Assembly: GCA_009777095.1 (NCBI GenBank) | Contig: WRMN01000001.1 | Span: forward strand, 178,909-242,908 | Reading direction: 5' to 3' | DNA length: 64,000 bases | From: Bacteroidales bacterium | GTDB lineage: Bacteria; Bacteroidota; Bacteroidia; Bacteroidales; UBA932 | Shown here: positions 41,073 to 51,631 of the stretch, one piece after another | How the letters are laid out: every line of letters begins with the position of its first letter | Position numbering within the stretch: position 1 is the stretch's first letter | Made by a program: the position numbers and the translations under genes | The notes under the pieces: model-generated | The model's input: the letters and a program-made list of their open reading frames with translations, nothing else | What the model was told of the DNA's origin: nothing | Database searches by the model: none

Positions 41073-42116
41073 TTATTTGGCTATATAAATAAATACAGGA
41101 AAATGGTCGCTATATCCACCCATGAAAGTATCGCCTACGAAAGTGCGCAGTGGATAGTTCTTAAACTGGCCGGTTTTTTGAAGAAGGAAAGGGCGGTTGA
41201 AGATATTGCCGTAGTACTTGGCGCCGGAGGGTTTCTTCAAACGAAGCCCTTCGCCGTGCAATAGGCGGCCGTTTACTATAATATTGTCGAAAATATTCCA
41301 TGCATCATTGTAGGCCAAGGTGCCGAATCCTTTTTTAAACATTTCGTGGAAAGGATTAAACAAAGTGGCTGCGGTGCTTGCCTCTTTTTCCTTTCCTTTG
41401 GCGCCGAGTACCTCGTAAATGCTTTTATCTATAGGGTCGTCGTTCAGGTCGCCCATCACAATAATTTTGGAATCGGGACGAATCGCAAGAACGGAGTCAA
41501 TGGCGTTACGCACAGTTTGCGCAGCGCCTACGCGCAGGTATTCGGAAGATTGCGAACCGCCGAGTCTCGAAGGCCAGTGGCAGACAAAGATAGAAAAAGG
41601 CTCGCCTTCTATGGTGCCCCAAACTAAGAGAATGTCGCGTGTCCTAAAATTGGGCAAAGCAGGAACAATGGTTCTAATCGGCTCGCTGCCCTCGTATGTA
41701 AACTGGTCGGGGCGGTAAAGCAGCGCCACGTCCACTCCGCGTCGGTCAGGCGAATCGAAGTGAGCAATTTGGTAATTGGCCCTCGCTAATTTTTCGTGCG
41801 AGACTAAATCTTCAAGTACATTGCGGTTTTCAATTTCCGATACGCCGATTATGGCAGGAAAGGCCTTGGTTGTAGAAGCAATTTGAAAGAACACCTCCGC
41901 AATATTGTTCATCTTTTTCCAATATTTGTCGCTATTCCATTTCTTGGCCGCGTTAGGCAAAAATTCATCGTCGTTCACACCGGGCGATTTAATGGTATCA
42001 TACAAATTTTCTACATTATAAAATACCACTGCATATTCTTTTTTCTGAGCTTGAGCGCTGCTGCTAAGAACAAGTGCCAGCGCTACTGCTAATATAATTT
42101 GTTTTTTCATAAGCAT
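41073..42116 (-). CDS. Secreted endonuclease/exonuclease/phosphatase-family protein
   Basis: 347 residues with a signal peptide (to SSAQAQ). EEP-fold motifs are seen: VVFYNVENLYDTIKSPG (Asn), IGVSEIENR (metal-binding Glu), DSPDRRGVDVALLYR, FVCHWPSR (His), KIIVMGDLNDDP (Asp/Asn) and GGYSDHFPVFI (final Asp-His). Likely a periplasmic or surface Mg2+-dependent nuclease. Start: Met1 at 42116 or Met3 (MKKQIILAV) at 42110. It lies 16 bases upstream of the TonB receptor gene. Confidence 0.87.
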   Translation of the reverse strand: MLMKKQIILAVALALVLSSSAQAQKKEYAVVFYNVENLYDTIKSPGVNDDEFLPNAAKKWNSDKYWKKMNNIAEVFFQIASTTKAFPAIIGVSEIENRNVLEDLVSHEKLARANYQIAHFDSPDRRGVDVALLYRPDQFTYEGSEPIRTIVPALPNFRTRDILLVWGTIEGEPFSIFVCHWPSRLGGSQSSEYLRVGAAQTVRNAIDSVLAIRPDSKIIVMGDLNDDPIDKSIYEVLGAKGKEKEASTAATLFNPFHEMFKKGFGTLAYNDAWNIFDNIIVNGRLLHGEGLRLKKPSGAKYYGNIFNRPFLLQKTGQFKNYPLRTFVGDTFMGGYSDHFPVFIYIAK

Positions 42117-42126
42117 TAATTTTTAG

Positions 42127-43260
42127 TTAAAACCCCCAATCCTGCGGCCTGAATTGGTTTTCTACTTCATCTTGTACGCTTTGTGGCAGGTTATAGAAGA
42201 AGTCAATCCCTGTCTTCTCTTCTATATACCTGACTGTTTGCACATCCGAAACGTTGGCTTGCCTGCCGTAGTAACGGTTTTCGAACCAAAAGCCTATAGC
42301 GTCATAAGCACCTGTAGAGGCCTTTTTACGCAGGATAACTTTAAAATTATACTTTGGCACAGCCATCTGGCTGATAGAGGTATAGTGGCTGATATCCGAC
42401 TCGTTCAATATTGTTCCGCCGGCACAAATGTATAAGGTGTCGTAGCCGCTTACCCAGTTCCGCTCTCTCGTTTCTATAGTCGCCCAGGTCTGTTGATTCA
42501 GATTAGCATTTTGGGGCGTCATATTGGAGTACATAAAGGTTTCGGCATTCATTTCGCGCGACAGGGTACGGTCGGCTGAAGGGACTATATGCCCACGGTC
42601 GTAACCGGAAAAGTCGTTACGCGTAGGCCGATATTGAGCCGGAATTCGCGAATCAAACTGCCAGGCGTCGGTGCGACCGGAAGTGCCAAGATGGCCGCGG
42701 TGCAGTTTCCACGCTACCCATTTTGAGTGCTTCTTGGTAGGGGAATATTCGAGGGTAAACTCACCTTTAGAATAGTACAAGACCCAAGCCGCATCAACTA
42801 CCATAGGTAATTCTAATGCAGTGAAATCGGCCGGTACATCAGGCGTATCATCATCGCCCCACGATTGGCCATATTGCCTCAATGGTAAAGAGGCCGTAAG
42901 GCTTGTGCTTTCAAGGGTTACAGTTATGGAGGCGGAGCGGTCTTCTTTCGAAAGGTTGTAATCTAAGTTTACCGAAATGCTTCTATTCCCTGTTCCGCTA
43001 CTTGCCGAAAGGCGGCACCAATCATTGTATTCTTCCTCCTCGTTGAGATAGGTAATGTTAAGTGTCCAACTTTCATTTTCGGGAGCGTTCACACGCAGCA
43101 AGCCGCTTAGCTTGTTCCAGTCAAAGTCCGAAGAGCTTCCATTGAACTCTATAGTAACTTCGGGTTTCGACGCTTCGGGTTCTTTACCACAACTGACAGT
43201 AAAGAGCAGGGAAGCGAAACAAAACATCCAGATGTATCGTATGTTAGTGTTTTTAAGCAT
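42127..43260 (-). CDS. DNA/RNA non-specific endonuclease (betabetaalpha-Me), lipoprotein
   Basis: 377 residues. The lipoprotein signal (FTVSCGKEPE) is followed by a BACON-like beta domain (about 30-130, with EWCRLSASSGTGNRSISV-like text 'DWCRLSASSGTGNRSI') and the NUC1 nuclease domain. That domain has the catalytic YDRGHIVPSADRT (DRGH) and the metal-binding Asn in MTPQNANLNQQTW. It cuts single- and double-stranded DNA and RNA. The surface-lipoprotein form fits degradation of external nucleic acid; the next gene is a second nuclease. Confidence 0.92.
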   Translation of the reverse strand: MLKNTNIRYIWMFCFASLLFTVSCGKEPEASKPEVTIEFNGSSSDFDWNKLSGLLRVNAPENESWTLNITYLNEEEEYNDWCRLSASSGTGNRSISVNLDYNLSKEDRSASITVTLESTSLTASLPLRQYGQSWGDDDTPDVPADFTALELPMVVDAAWVLYYSKGEFTLEYSPTKKHSKWVAWKLHRGHLGTSGRTDAWQFDSRIPAQYRPTRNDFSGYDRGHIVPSADRTLSREMNAETFMYSNMTPQNANLNQQTWATIETRERNWVSGYDTLYICAGGTILNESDISHYTSISQMAVPKYNFKVILRKKASTGAYDAIGFWFENRYYGRQANVSDVQTVRYIEEKTGIDFFYNLPQSVQDEVENQFRPQDWGF

Positions 43261-43340
43261 ATTTTTATAGTCTAAAATTGAGGTAAGATTATTATGACAC
43301 GAGGTGTCGTAGCAGTGTTATACTTCAATGTAAGAAGACA

Positions 43341-46300
43341 TTACAGTTTAGTAATAGTAACAGCAGTTTTTAGTCGGCTATTACCACCGGAAGCAACAGT
43401 ACCACCTCCTACACTGACTGTATCAATAGCTCTTAGTCTTATATACAACTTACTTGAAACCCCTGAAACAGTGATAGTCTTACTCACTATAATATCACTT
43501 GTATTTGGGAAATTATAATTTTGCCCTGTTGGATTCCACGTACTATTATCTGTTGACCACTCAATTGTAAAGTTGGCAGGAGCAGTTCCGGTTGCATAAG
43601 CTTCAAAGTCTATCTGCAAGTCTCCATTAGCAGCACTGGTAACGTCCATATCAAGCATCCATGCTTTAATTGTGGTACTGGAAGCGCCATCCCATCCACC
43701 GGTATAAATTGAGCCATTAGTGGCTAATGTAATATTTCTACCATCATTGAGAGACAATGTAGCGGCTCCGGTGGTTGCATTTAAAGAAGGTACAGTAGCA
43801 GCAGAAAGTCCTGTTAACACCCACTCAGCCAAAGTAGTCGCTGACGTAGCTCCCGCCTGTGTTATGCTCACCAATCGGTTAGCTCCGCCGGGGTCGCTCA
43901 CCGTAACCGTAGCCGATCGGGAGGTTGTGGCAGTGTTGGCGCTGGCGGTAATCGAAACTGTACCATTATTGCTTCCGCCGGACGGACTAATAGAGAACCA
44001 TGTATTAGAGGAGGTGGCTGTCCAAGTCACATTGGAAGTAACCGTAAATGATTTGGTTTCCGCCGCTGCGTCAAAACTCAGACTCGAAGGGCTAACCAAC
44101 AGCGTACCTATAGCTTCAGTTGTTTTTTCTACAGTAATTAATGTTGCGAGACGAGAGTTAACATTGGCTGTGCCAATGGTTCCCCCATTTATAGCTTCAG
44201 TAGAAGCAGGGTCGGGCATAAGTTTTATATATAAGCGACCACCGACGACCACTTTATTGGCTGCGTCCACCATAATAGTAAACAGTTGGTCGTCGCCCGG
44301 AGTGGCCGTTTGAGTAATTGAATAAGCAGCATCGGTATTATGCCATGTACTGTTATCATTAGAGTATTGAACAATCCAGTTTTTGGGCGAAGCGGCTACG
44401 CCAAAAGTTTTAAATGACAACTTAATTAGACCAGACAGTTCTTCGGTTACCGCGATGGTAGAGATGACCCAAGCGGCTCCGCTATTATTCCATCCGCCGC
44501 TCCATATAGAAGAAGAACTATTTGTATAACTTAAATTAGCAGGCGTTTCACTGGAGCCAAATACTCGAGTAACTCTAGACCCATCAGTAGCTTCTACATA
44601 AGGATCGCTTAAGGAAGAGCCGGTAGTTAGGCCAACTAAAGAAATGTAGGCTAAATAACTCGAACCTGTAACCCCATCCTGTGTTACGCTAATCAGTTGG
44701 TCGCTGACCCCGCCTGTTCCGCTAACGGTGATAGTAGCAGAGCGGGAGGTAGTGGCTGTATTAGGCGAAGCTGTAACGGTAACGGCGCTATTGCCGGTGC
44801 CGGTAGTAACGCCGACAGTACACCAAGTTTCAGAAGAACTAATCGACCAGGTTGTATTGCTGCTGGTAATATTAAAACTTTTATCTTCGCCTGCCGCCGC
44901 AAAATTCAAAGATGAAGGAGCTACCGAAAGCGAAGGTGTTGCCGATTGGGTATAGAAAGTCTTTTCTCTACCATACACTGTTGCGCTGGCTATTTTGGCA
45001 TAAGCGCGGTAAGTATAAGTGGTAGCGGGCGACAAGCCGGTAAGCTCAACCGTAAAAGGTGTGGCTATGGTTGCCGTTTGAGCGGTGTAAGCGCCTGCAT
45101 CTATTTTATATTCTACTCCTATCTCGGTAATAGCGTCGGTTCCTGTAACATAACTATTACCGCCTACTGTTGCGCCGGTAGCGGTAAATGTGCCGGCCGT
45201 TCCGGTAACAACCACCGGTTTAACGGCAGGCGAGGGGCTGTCTGCCGAGGTCAGTTTCATATCATCAATGCGGCATACGCTTGCTGTTGTTGCCGACCAT
45301 AGCAGGTAGAGATATGCATTCGCCGGAATGGAGTTAATCGTTAGCTGACATAAACCCCAGTTACCTGAGCTTGCCGGCGTACGACTGTAGGGTGCAATTG
45401 TCCAATCATAGCCATCATACGAATAAAAGAGCAACAAGTGGTCGTAATTATAACTTGCCGCATTATTAGTGCTGCCAAAGGTTAAGGTTGCATCGGTCAA
45501 TCCGTTCACATTAATATTCGCTACTATGAAGTCTGCCGTACCATTTGTAAGGCCTCCGAAGAAGACGTTATTGCCGCCGGAAGCTCCGCTGTAATTAGCA
45601 GAGGCTGTTGTAGTTCGAGCCGATACCGTACCCGGTGAGTAATAAGTTACATTGGCTGCTCCTTCGCCGGTAGTTTCCCATCCTGTAAAAATATTAACAT
45701 CTGTATTACTTGTTATCGGAACAGAGCCCACAGCAGTAGCCCAAACTACTGTTTCCGGAACAGCAACTTCGTCTTGTGTTACCAGAACGGTTTTTTCGGA
45801 AACTCCTGTACCGCTGACCGTTACAGTGGCCGAGCGGGAAGTGGTAGCCGTATTGGGAGAAGCCGTAACCGTAACCGCTCCATTGTCGCTTCCATTGGCA
45901 GGACTAACCGCACACCAGGTAGCAGATGAGTTTACCGTCCAGTTAACATTAGAAGTAACCGAGAACGATTTACTTTCCCCGGCGCCATCAATAGACAGGG
46001 TGGGTGTAGAAACATTAAGGAATGGCTCTACAGTGCCGCCGGCCACCAATTTCATGTCATCAAGACGTACAACACTGGCTATATTGCATGTAAATTTAAT
46101 GCTTAAAGAAGAGGCGCCGGAAGTTGAGAATACAGCGGAAGCCAAAGCCCAGGTAGTAGTAGCACCGGCAGCAGGTTCTGAAGCTATACTCCAATTGGCA
46201 GGCAACCAGGTAGTACCTCCGTCAGTAGAATAAGACAGTTCTAAATGATTTCCTACAAAGGGATCCCATACATTACCGGTACCTGAGATATAAGTCGTTT

Positions 46301-47771
46301 TACTTATGCCAAAACTCAAAGTAACAGTGTTCTCGCCTGACAGGGTAATATTATCGGCAATAAACACAGTAGGTATTGCCGCTCCAAAGAATACGGCATT
46401 CGGCCCGCTGGCATTGGTGTACATACCCGTAGAAGGTATCGTAGATCTTACCTCTGTGCCTGTTCCGGAATATTCTACATTAGTAGCGCCGGTACCCAAT
46501 TTCTCCCATCCGGTATAACCCGCAATAGTAGTCGCAGTTGCTGCATTCCCGCAAGGCTCATACCAAATCAAATTGCCTTCGTCTTCGGCCTGGCTTACCG
46601 CCAATAATCTGGTAATCGTATTGTCGGCCGATTTTACCGTAATGGTAGCGGAGCGATTAATCCCATGGTTAGCAATTACATTAACCGTAAAGGAGCCATT
46701 ATCGGTACCCGACAAAGCGCCGTCAACCGTACACCAGTCGGTTGCAGTCGGATCAGGCGTAACTACCCAAGAAGTATTCGATGTTACATTAATTGTTGTA
46801 GAGGCAGCTTCCGCTGTGGGGTTCCATGTATAGGCCGAAAGATTTACCATTGGGCCACTGGTGCCGCCTGATATCAGTTTTATGTCGTCGAGACGTATAG
46901 CGCTGCTTACACCTGCTGTATATCTCAAGCCAAGGAAGTCCCCGCCGTTAGTCGAAATAACCGCAGAAGCTAATGCCCAGTTTGTTGCACTGCCTGCCTC
47001 GGGTTCTGAGGCTATTTCCCATGTAATTGGATTCCATGTTACGCCATCAATAGTGTAGGACAGGGTTAGATTGTCGGCATTAAAAGGATCCCAAACGTTT
47101 TGGGTAGTATAAACCACCTTGCTGATACCAAAGGTTAAGGAAATATCCTGTACGCCACTCGGGAGCCCTATACCTGTTACTGTGAACACAGCCGGAGAGG
47201 TTCCAAAAAAGACATTACCACCGCTGCTGGCATCCGGATAGAATAGTGGACTCGAAGCCACTGAAGTTCTCACAGAAGTATTGGTCCCGGAATAGCTGGC
47301 GCTTGCACCGCCGGTACCGCCGCGTTGCCAGAGATTGTATTCGGCAATATTCGTGTTTCCATCCGGCACAGCAAAGTTCTCTTCATAAATCACCATTGCG
47401 CCTATTGCTCCGTCCTGCTCAACACGCAGGTATTTACCAATAGAGGTAGTAGCAATGCGCAGGTCCACTGCACGGGCTATACTGGTATTTTCTAAACAAG
47501 TAAGGGTAATAGTGGCAGGTCCCTCACCGGTCATTTGACTGGGTGAACACCAATCAGGATTTCCGGAAATACTCCATTTTCGGTTGGTAGAAATCACCAG
47601 ATTATAGTCGCCCTCGGCGGCAGTTGCCTGAATTTTCTCCGAAGAAAGAGTAATAAACGGGATATTATCGTCAATATCTTCCGTATTACAAGTCCAAAGG
47701 CCAAAAACGACAAAGGCCAGTACTAAAGACAGCACAGCGCCTTTTAAAGTAAATTTTTCTAAAAGTTTCAT
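43341..47771 (-). CDS. Large multi-BACON surface protein
   Basis: 1476 residues with a signal sequence (VLAFVVFGLWTCNTEDI, probably a lipoprotein). At least five BACON-type beta-sandwiches are seen (WSISGNPDWCSPSQMTGEGP; SWVVTPDPTATDWCTVDG; NWTVNSSATWCAVSPANGSD; TWSISSSETWCTVGVTTGTG; TWTATSSNTWFSISPSGGSN). They alternate with about five longer beta-rich modules; the first three share 'NAVFFG', 'LTFGISK' and 'RLDDMKL'. One fibronectin-III-like domain lies near residue 870. BACON domains act as spacers or adhesion modules in Bacteroidota surface proteins. First gene of the nuclease/TonB operon, 80 bases before the nuclease gene. Confidence 0.85.
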   Translation of the reverse strand: MKLLEKFTLKGAVLSLVLAFVVFGLWTCNTEDIDDNIPFITLSSEKIQATAAEGDYNLVISTNRKWSISGNPDWCSPSQMTGEGPATITLTCLENTSIARAVDLRIATTSIGKYLRVEQDGAIGAMVIYEENFAVPDGNTNIAEYNLWQRGGTGGASASYSGTNTSVRTSVASSPLFYPDASSGGNVFFGTSPAVFTVTGIGLPSGVQDISLTFGISKVVYTTQNVWDPFNADNLTLSYTIDGVTWNPITWEIASEPEAGSATNWALASAVISTNGGDFLGLRYTAGVSSAIRLDDIKLISGGTSGPMVNLSAYTWNPTAEAASTTINVTSNTSWVVTPDPTATDWCTVDGALSGTDNGSFTVNVIANHGINRSATITVKSADNTITRLLAVSQAEDEGNLIWYEPCGNAATATTIAGYTGWEKLGTGATNVEYSGTGTEVRSTIPSTGMYTNASGPNAVFFGAAIPTVFIADNITLSGENTVTLSFGISKTTYISGTGNVWDPFVGNHLELSYSTDGGTTWLPANWSIASEPAAGATTTWALASAVFSTSGASSLSIKFTCNIASVVRLDDMKLVAGGTVEPFLNVSTPTLSIDGAGESKSFSVTSNVNWTVNSSATWCAVSPANGSDNGAVTVTASPNTATTSRSATVTVSGTGVSEKTVLVTQDEVAVPETVVWATAVGSVPITSNTDVNIFTGWETTGEGAANVTYYSPGTVSARTTTASANYSGASGGNNVFFGGLTNGTADFIVANINVNGLTDATLTFGSTNNAASYNYDHLLLFYSYDGYDWTIAPYSRTPASSGNWGLCQLTINSIPANAYLYLLWSATTASVCRIDDMKLTSADSPSPAVKPVVVTGTAGTFTATGATVGGNSYVTGTDAITEIGVEYKIDAGAYTAQTATIATPFTVELTGLSPATTYTYRAYAKIASATVYGREKTFYTQSATPSLSVAPSSLNFAAAGEDKSFNITSSNTTWSISSSETWCTVGVTTGTGNSAVTVTASPNTATTSRSATITVSGTGGVSDQLISVTQDGVTGSSYLAYISLVGLTTGSSLSDPYVEATDGSRVTRVFGSSETPANLSYTNSSSSIWSGGWNNSGAAWVISTIAVTEELSGLIKLSFKTFGVAASPKNWIVQYSNDNSTWHNTDAAYSITQTATPGDDQLFTIMVDAANKVVVGGRLYIKLMPDPASTEAINGGTIGTANVNSRLATLITVEKTTEAIGTLLVSPSSLSFDAAAETKSFTVTSNVTWTATSSNTWFSISPSGGSNNGTVSITASANTATTSRSATVTVSDPGGANRLVSITQAGATSATTLAEWVLTGLSAATVPSLNATTGAATLSLNDGRNITLATNGSIYTGGWDGASSTTIKAWMLDMDVTSAANGDLQIDFEAYATGTAPANFTIEWSTDNSTWNPTGQNYNFPNTSDIIVSKTITVSGVSSKLYIRLRAIDTVSVGGGTVASGGNSRLKTAVTITKL

Positions 47772-47969
47772 GTTCTTATGTTTTTGATATAAAGTCCAAA
47801 GATATGAAAAAAAAAATGATATGTTCAGAAACTATTTAAATTTAACAAAAAATTAATATATTATGTTCAAAAAAAAATATGAACAGAAAAAGTGTTAATA
47901 AGTTGTTTATTTATTTGTTTTTTTTACTTGTTGATAATTAACAAGTTCCCATTTAATTGTTCATTAAGA
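47772..47969. other. Intergenic, very AT-rich
   Basis: It holds the BACON-gene promoter next to its start and long A/T runs. No ORF or RNA gene is seen. Confidence 0.4.
47796..47804 (-). promoter_or_regulatory. -7 element for the BACON/nuclease/TonB operon
   Basis: The minus strand reads TATCTTTGG (TAnnTTTG), about 25 bases before the ATG at 47771; a long T run lies where the -33 element should be. No comparable element is seen in the 80 bases before the nuclease gene, which supports one operon of five genes. Confidence 0.5.
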
Positions 47970-48851
47970 CTATAGCGCTTGCTTGCCCTCGGTAGTTACT
48001 TCCGGAGCTATTTTCTTTACTAAGCCTTGCAAGACGTTGCCGGGACCTAATTCCACACAGGTGGTAAGTCCGTCAGCCACCATGTTTTGCACCGTTTGCT
48101 TCCAGCATACCGGAGCCGTCAACTGAGCTATCAGGTTCTTTTTAATGCTTTCCGGATCGGTATAGGGCTTAGCATCAACATTTTGATAAACAGGGCAAAT
48201 AGGGGTATTCAATATAGTTGCTTGAATGGCAGCCTCTAATTCTACGCGGGCAGGCTCCATCAGCGGAGAGTGAAAGGCGCCGCTCACCGGCAACAACAAA
48301 GCGCGCTTAGCGCCGGCAGCCTTTAATTTTTCGCAAGCTTCTTCTACTGCCTTCACCGCACCTGAAATCACTAACTGTCCGGAACAGTTATAATTAGCAG
48401 CCACCACGACACCATTGACCGAGGCGCAGATTTCCTCTACCTTATTATCGTCCATTCCCAGCACGGCAGCCATAGTAGAAGGTTCTCGTTCACAGGCTTT
48501 TTGCATAGCCATAGCACGGGCGGCCACCAAGCGCAGGCCGTCTTCAAAATTCATAGCTCCGGCAGCTACCAAGGCCGAAAATTCACCCAAAGAATGACCC
48601 GCTACCATTTGCGGTCGAAAATCGGGAAGCGAACAGGCTAAAATCACAGAATGCAGGAAAATAGCCGGTTGTGTTACCTTGGTTTGTTTCAAATCGGCAT
48701 CACTGCCGGCAAACATCAGATCAGTAATACAGAATCCGAGAATTTGATTGGCTTGTTCAAACATGGCTGCCGCCTTGGGTACGTTGTCATACAAGTCTTT
48801 ACCCATTCCTGAGAATTGCGCGCCCTGTCCGGGGAATACATAAGCTTTCAT
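47970..48851 (-). CDS. fabD: Malonyl-CoA:ACP transacylase FabD
   Basis: 293 residues, normal length. FPGQGAQFSGMGKDLY opens the protein, the catalytic Ser lies in VAGHSLGEFSALVAAG, GAFHSPLM holds the catalytic His and ELGPGNVLQGLVKK closes it. The enzyme loads malonyl groups onto ACP for fatty-acid synthesis. It is a single-gene unit with a TATATTTGT element about 40 bases upstream. Confidence 0.96.
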   Translation of the reverse strand: MKAYVFPGQGAQFSGMGKDLYDNVPKAAAMFEQANQILGFCITDLMFAGSDADLKQTKVTQPAIFLHSVILACSLPDFRPQMVAGHSLGEFSALVAAGAMNFEDGLRLVAARAMAMQKACEREPSTMAAVLGMDDNKVEEICASVNGVVVAANYNCSGQLVISGAVKAVEEACEKLKAAGAKRALLLPVSGAFHSPLMEPARVELEAAIQATILNTPICPVYQNVDAKPYTDPESIKKNLIAQLTAPVCWKQTVQNMVADGLTTCVELGPGNVLQGLVKKIAPEVTTEGKQAL

Positions 48852-48891
48852 GCTAAATAGTTTAAAGTTTTTTCATAGTTGTAATTCAGGC

Positions 48892-48900
48892 ACAAATATA
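48892..48900 (-). promoter_or_regulatory. -7 element for fabD
   Basis: The minus strand reads TATATTTGT (TAnnTTTGY), about 40 bases before the fabD ATG; a T-rich stretch replaces a clear TTTG at -33. Confidence 0.5.
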
Positions 48901-48998
48901 AGAAACTGTTTTGAATTTTAAAAATAACAACTAAGCACTTGTTTATCAGCATATTATTTGAATAATGTTTTGTATCTTTGCAAAATTTTTTGGAAAAA

Positions 48999-49024
48999 AG
49001 ATTGCTTCGTGCCTCGCAATGACG
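48999..49024. repeat. Short dispersed repeat (attgcttcgtgcctcgcaatgacg)
   Basis: Resembles the widespread CGTCATTGCGAG...GAAGCAATC repeat family that yields spurious 'LRHCEARSN' ORFs in many genomes. The same text appears in the track ORF 48848-49054, which I reject as a gene. Confidence 0.6.
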
Positions 49025-49080
49025 TAAACTTGTTAACTGTAAACAAATAAACAACTGAATAACAATTCATAGCTCATAAC

Positions 49081-49112
49081 AAAAAAGGCTGTCCGAAAAA
49101 TTCCGAACAGCC
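49081..49112 (-). terminator. Intrinsic terminator of groL
   Basis: An imperfect stem with a GGCTGT/ACAGCC base and a further inner pairing is followed on the minus strand by TTTTTT, 40 bases after the groL stop. Confidence 0.75.
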
Positions 49113-49151
49113 TCTCTACTAATCGCAAATTGCGTAATCGCAAGTCGACAA

Positions 49152-50789
<1,638 letters not shown>

Positions 50790-50828
50790 TTATTGTTGAT
50801 TTGTTAATTTATAATTTTGTTGATTTGA

Positions 50829-51098
50829 TTACACTACTGCGAGAATGTCAGATTGACGCATCATCATATAATCTATGCCTTCAATGGATATTTCCGTACC
50901 GGCATATTTGCCGTATAACACTTCGTCGCCGACTTTAAGTTCCATAGGCTCGTCTTTCTTTCCGCTGCCTACTGCAACAACTTTTCCGCGTTGAGGTTTT
51001 TCCTTGGCGGTGTCGGGAATGTACAGGCCGCTGGCGGTCTTTTCTTCAGCCGCTGCAGGCTCTACCAATACTCTGTCTGCTAATGGTTTAATTTTCAT
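50829..51098 (-). CDS. groS: Co-chaperonin GroES
   Basis: 89 residues: [35 protein letters not shown] includes the mobile loop that docks on GroEL, and [18 protein letters not shown] the second conserved strand pair. It is the first gene of the groSL operon. A TGACAaaaTGTCA palindrome lies 82 bases upstream. Confidence 0.98.
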   Translation of the reverse strand: MKIKPLADRVLVEPAAAEEKTASGLYIPDTAKEKPQRGKVVAVGSGKKDEPMELKVGDEVLYGKYAGTEISIEGIDYMMMRQSDILAVV

Positions 51099-51179
51099 AA
51101 TGTTAGATATTTAATTTTAAAGTTAAATTGTTATTTATTTGCTTTTAGGTAATACAAATAAGATGCCAAAACAAAAAAC

Positions 51180-51192
51180 TGACAAAATGTCA
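51180..51192. promoter_or_regulatory. Palindrome upstream of groSL, possible operator
   Basis: TGACA-AAA-TGTCA is a perfect 5-bp inverted repeat in the groS leader/promoter region. It does not match the CIRCE consensus. A regulatory role is conjecture. Confidence 0.3.
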
Positions 51193-51267
51193 TTTTGGGG
51201 ATTTATTTTAGGGTAAAGAAAGCCGCTCTTTAGTTATAGAATGGCTTTATATACCTCCATAATAACC

Positions 51268-51627
51268 TTATTCTTCAGGAGTTGTAGCGTCTGAAGGTCC
51301 TGGTTGAGGGGGTTGTGGCATAACAGGGAATTCGGGCTGTCCCGGGGTTGATTGTATGTTCTCCAAGGATCTTTGGATAGTTGAGCTACTCTCACCGCCG
51401 CCGCCGCCGGCTACTATTGCAGTAGCTGCCAAGCAGAGCACTAAAACGCTGATAGCCAAAGTCCATGTGGCCTTTTCTAAAAAATCGGCAGTTTGACGGA
51501 CACCGAAGGCCTGATTGCCGGCAGCAAAATTGGCGGCCAATCCACCGCCTTTGGAATTTTGTACTAACACTACTATAGTTAGTAAGATACAAGCTATGAT
51601 AATTAATACGGCTACAAATGAATACAT
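51268..51627 (-). CDS. secG: Preprotein translocase subunit SecG
   Basis: 119 residues: first membrane helix ILLTIVVLVQNSKGGGLAANFA (with the conserved VQ.SKGGGL), FGVRQTADFLEKATW, second helix ISVLVLCLAATAIVAGG, and a Pro-rich tail. SecG assists SecYE during protein export. It lies 4 bases after the upstream gene, at the end of the sigma-54 activator/lptE operon. Confidence 0.93.
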   Translation of the reverse strand: MYSFVAVLIIIACILLTIVVLVQNSKGGGLAANFAAGNQAFGVRQTADFLEKATWTLAISVLVLCLAATAIVAGGGGGESSSTIQRSLENIQSTPGQPEFPVMPQPPQPGPSDATTPEE

Positions 51628-51631
51628 AATA

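Noticed and set aside
43720-47443. Long plus-strand ORFs antisense to the BACON gene
   Set aside because: They are shadows of the repeated BACON coding sequence with low-complexity translations and no start or promoter signals.
48848-49054. 68-residue minus-strand ORF
   Set aside because: It runs through a dispersed repeat that yields the well-known spurious text LRHCEARSN, has no family resemblance and overlaps the fabD promoter.
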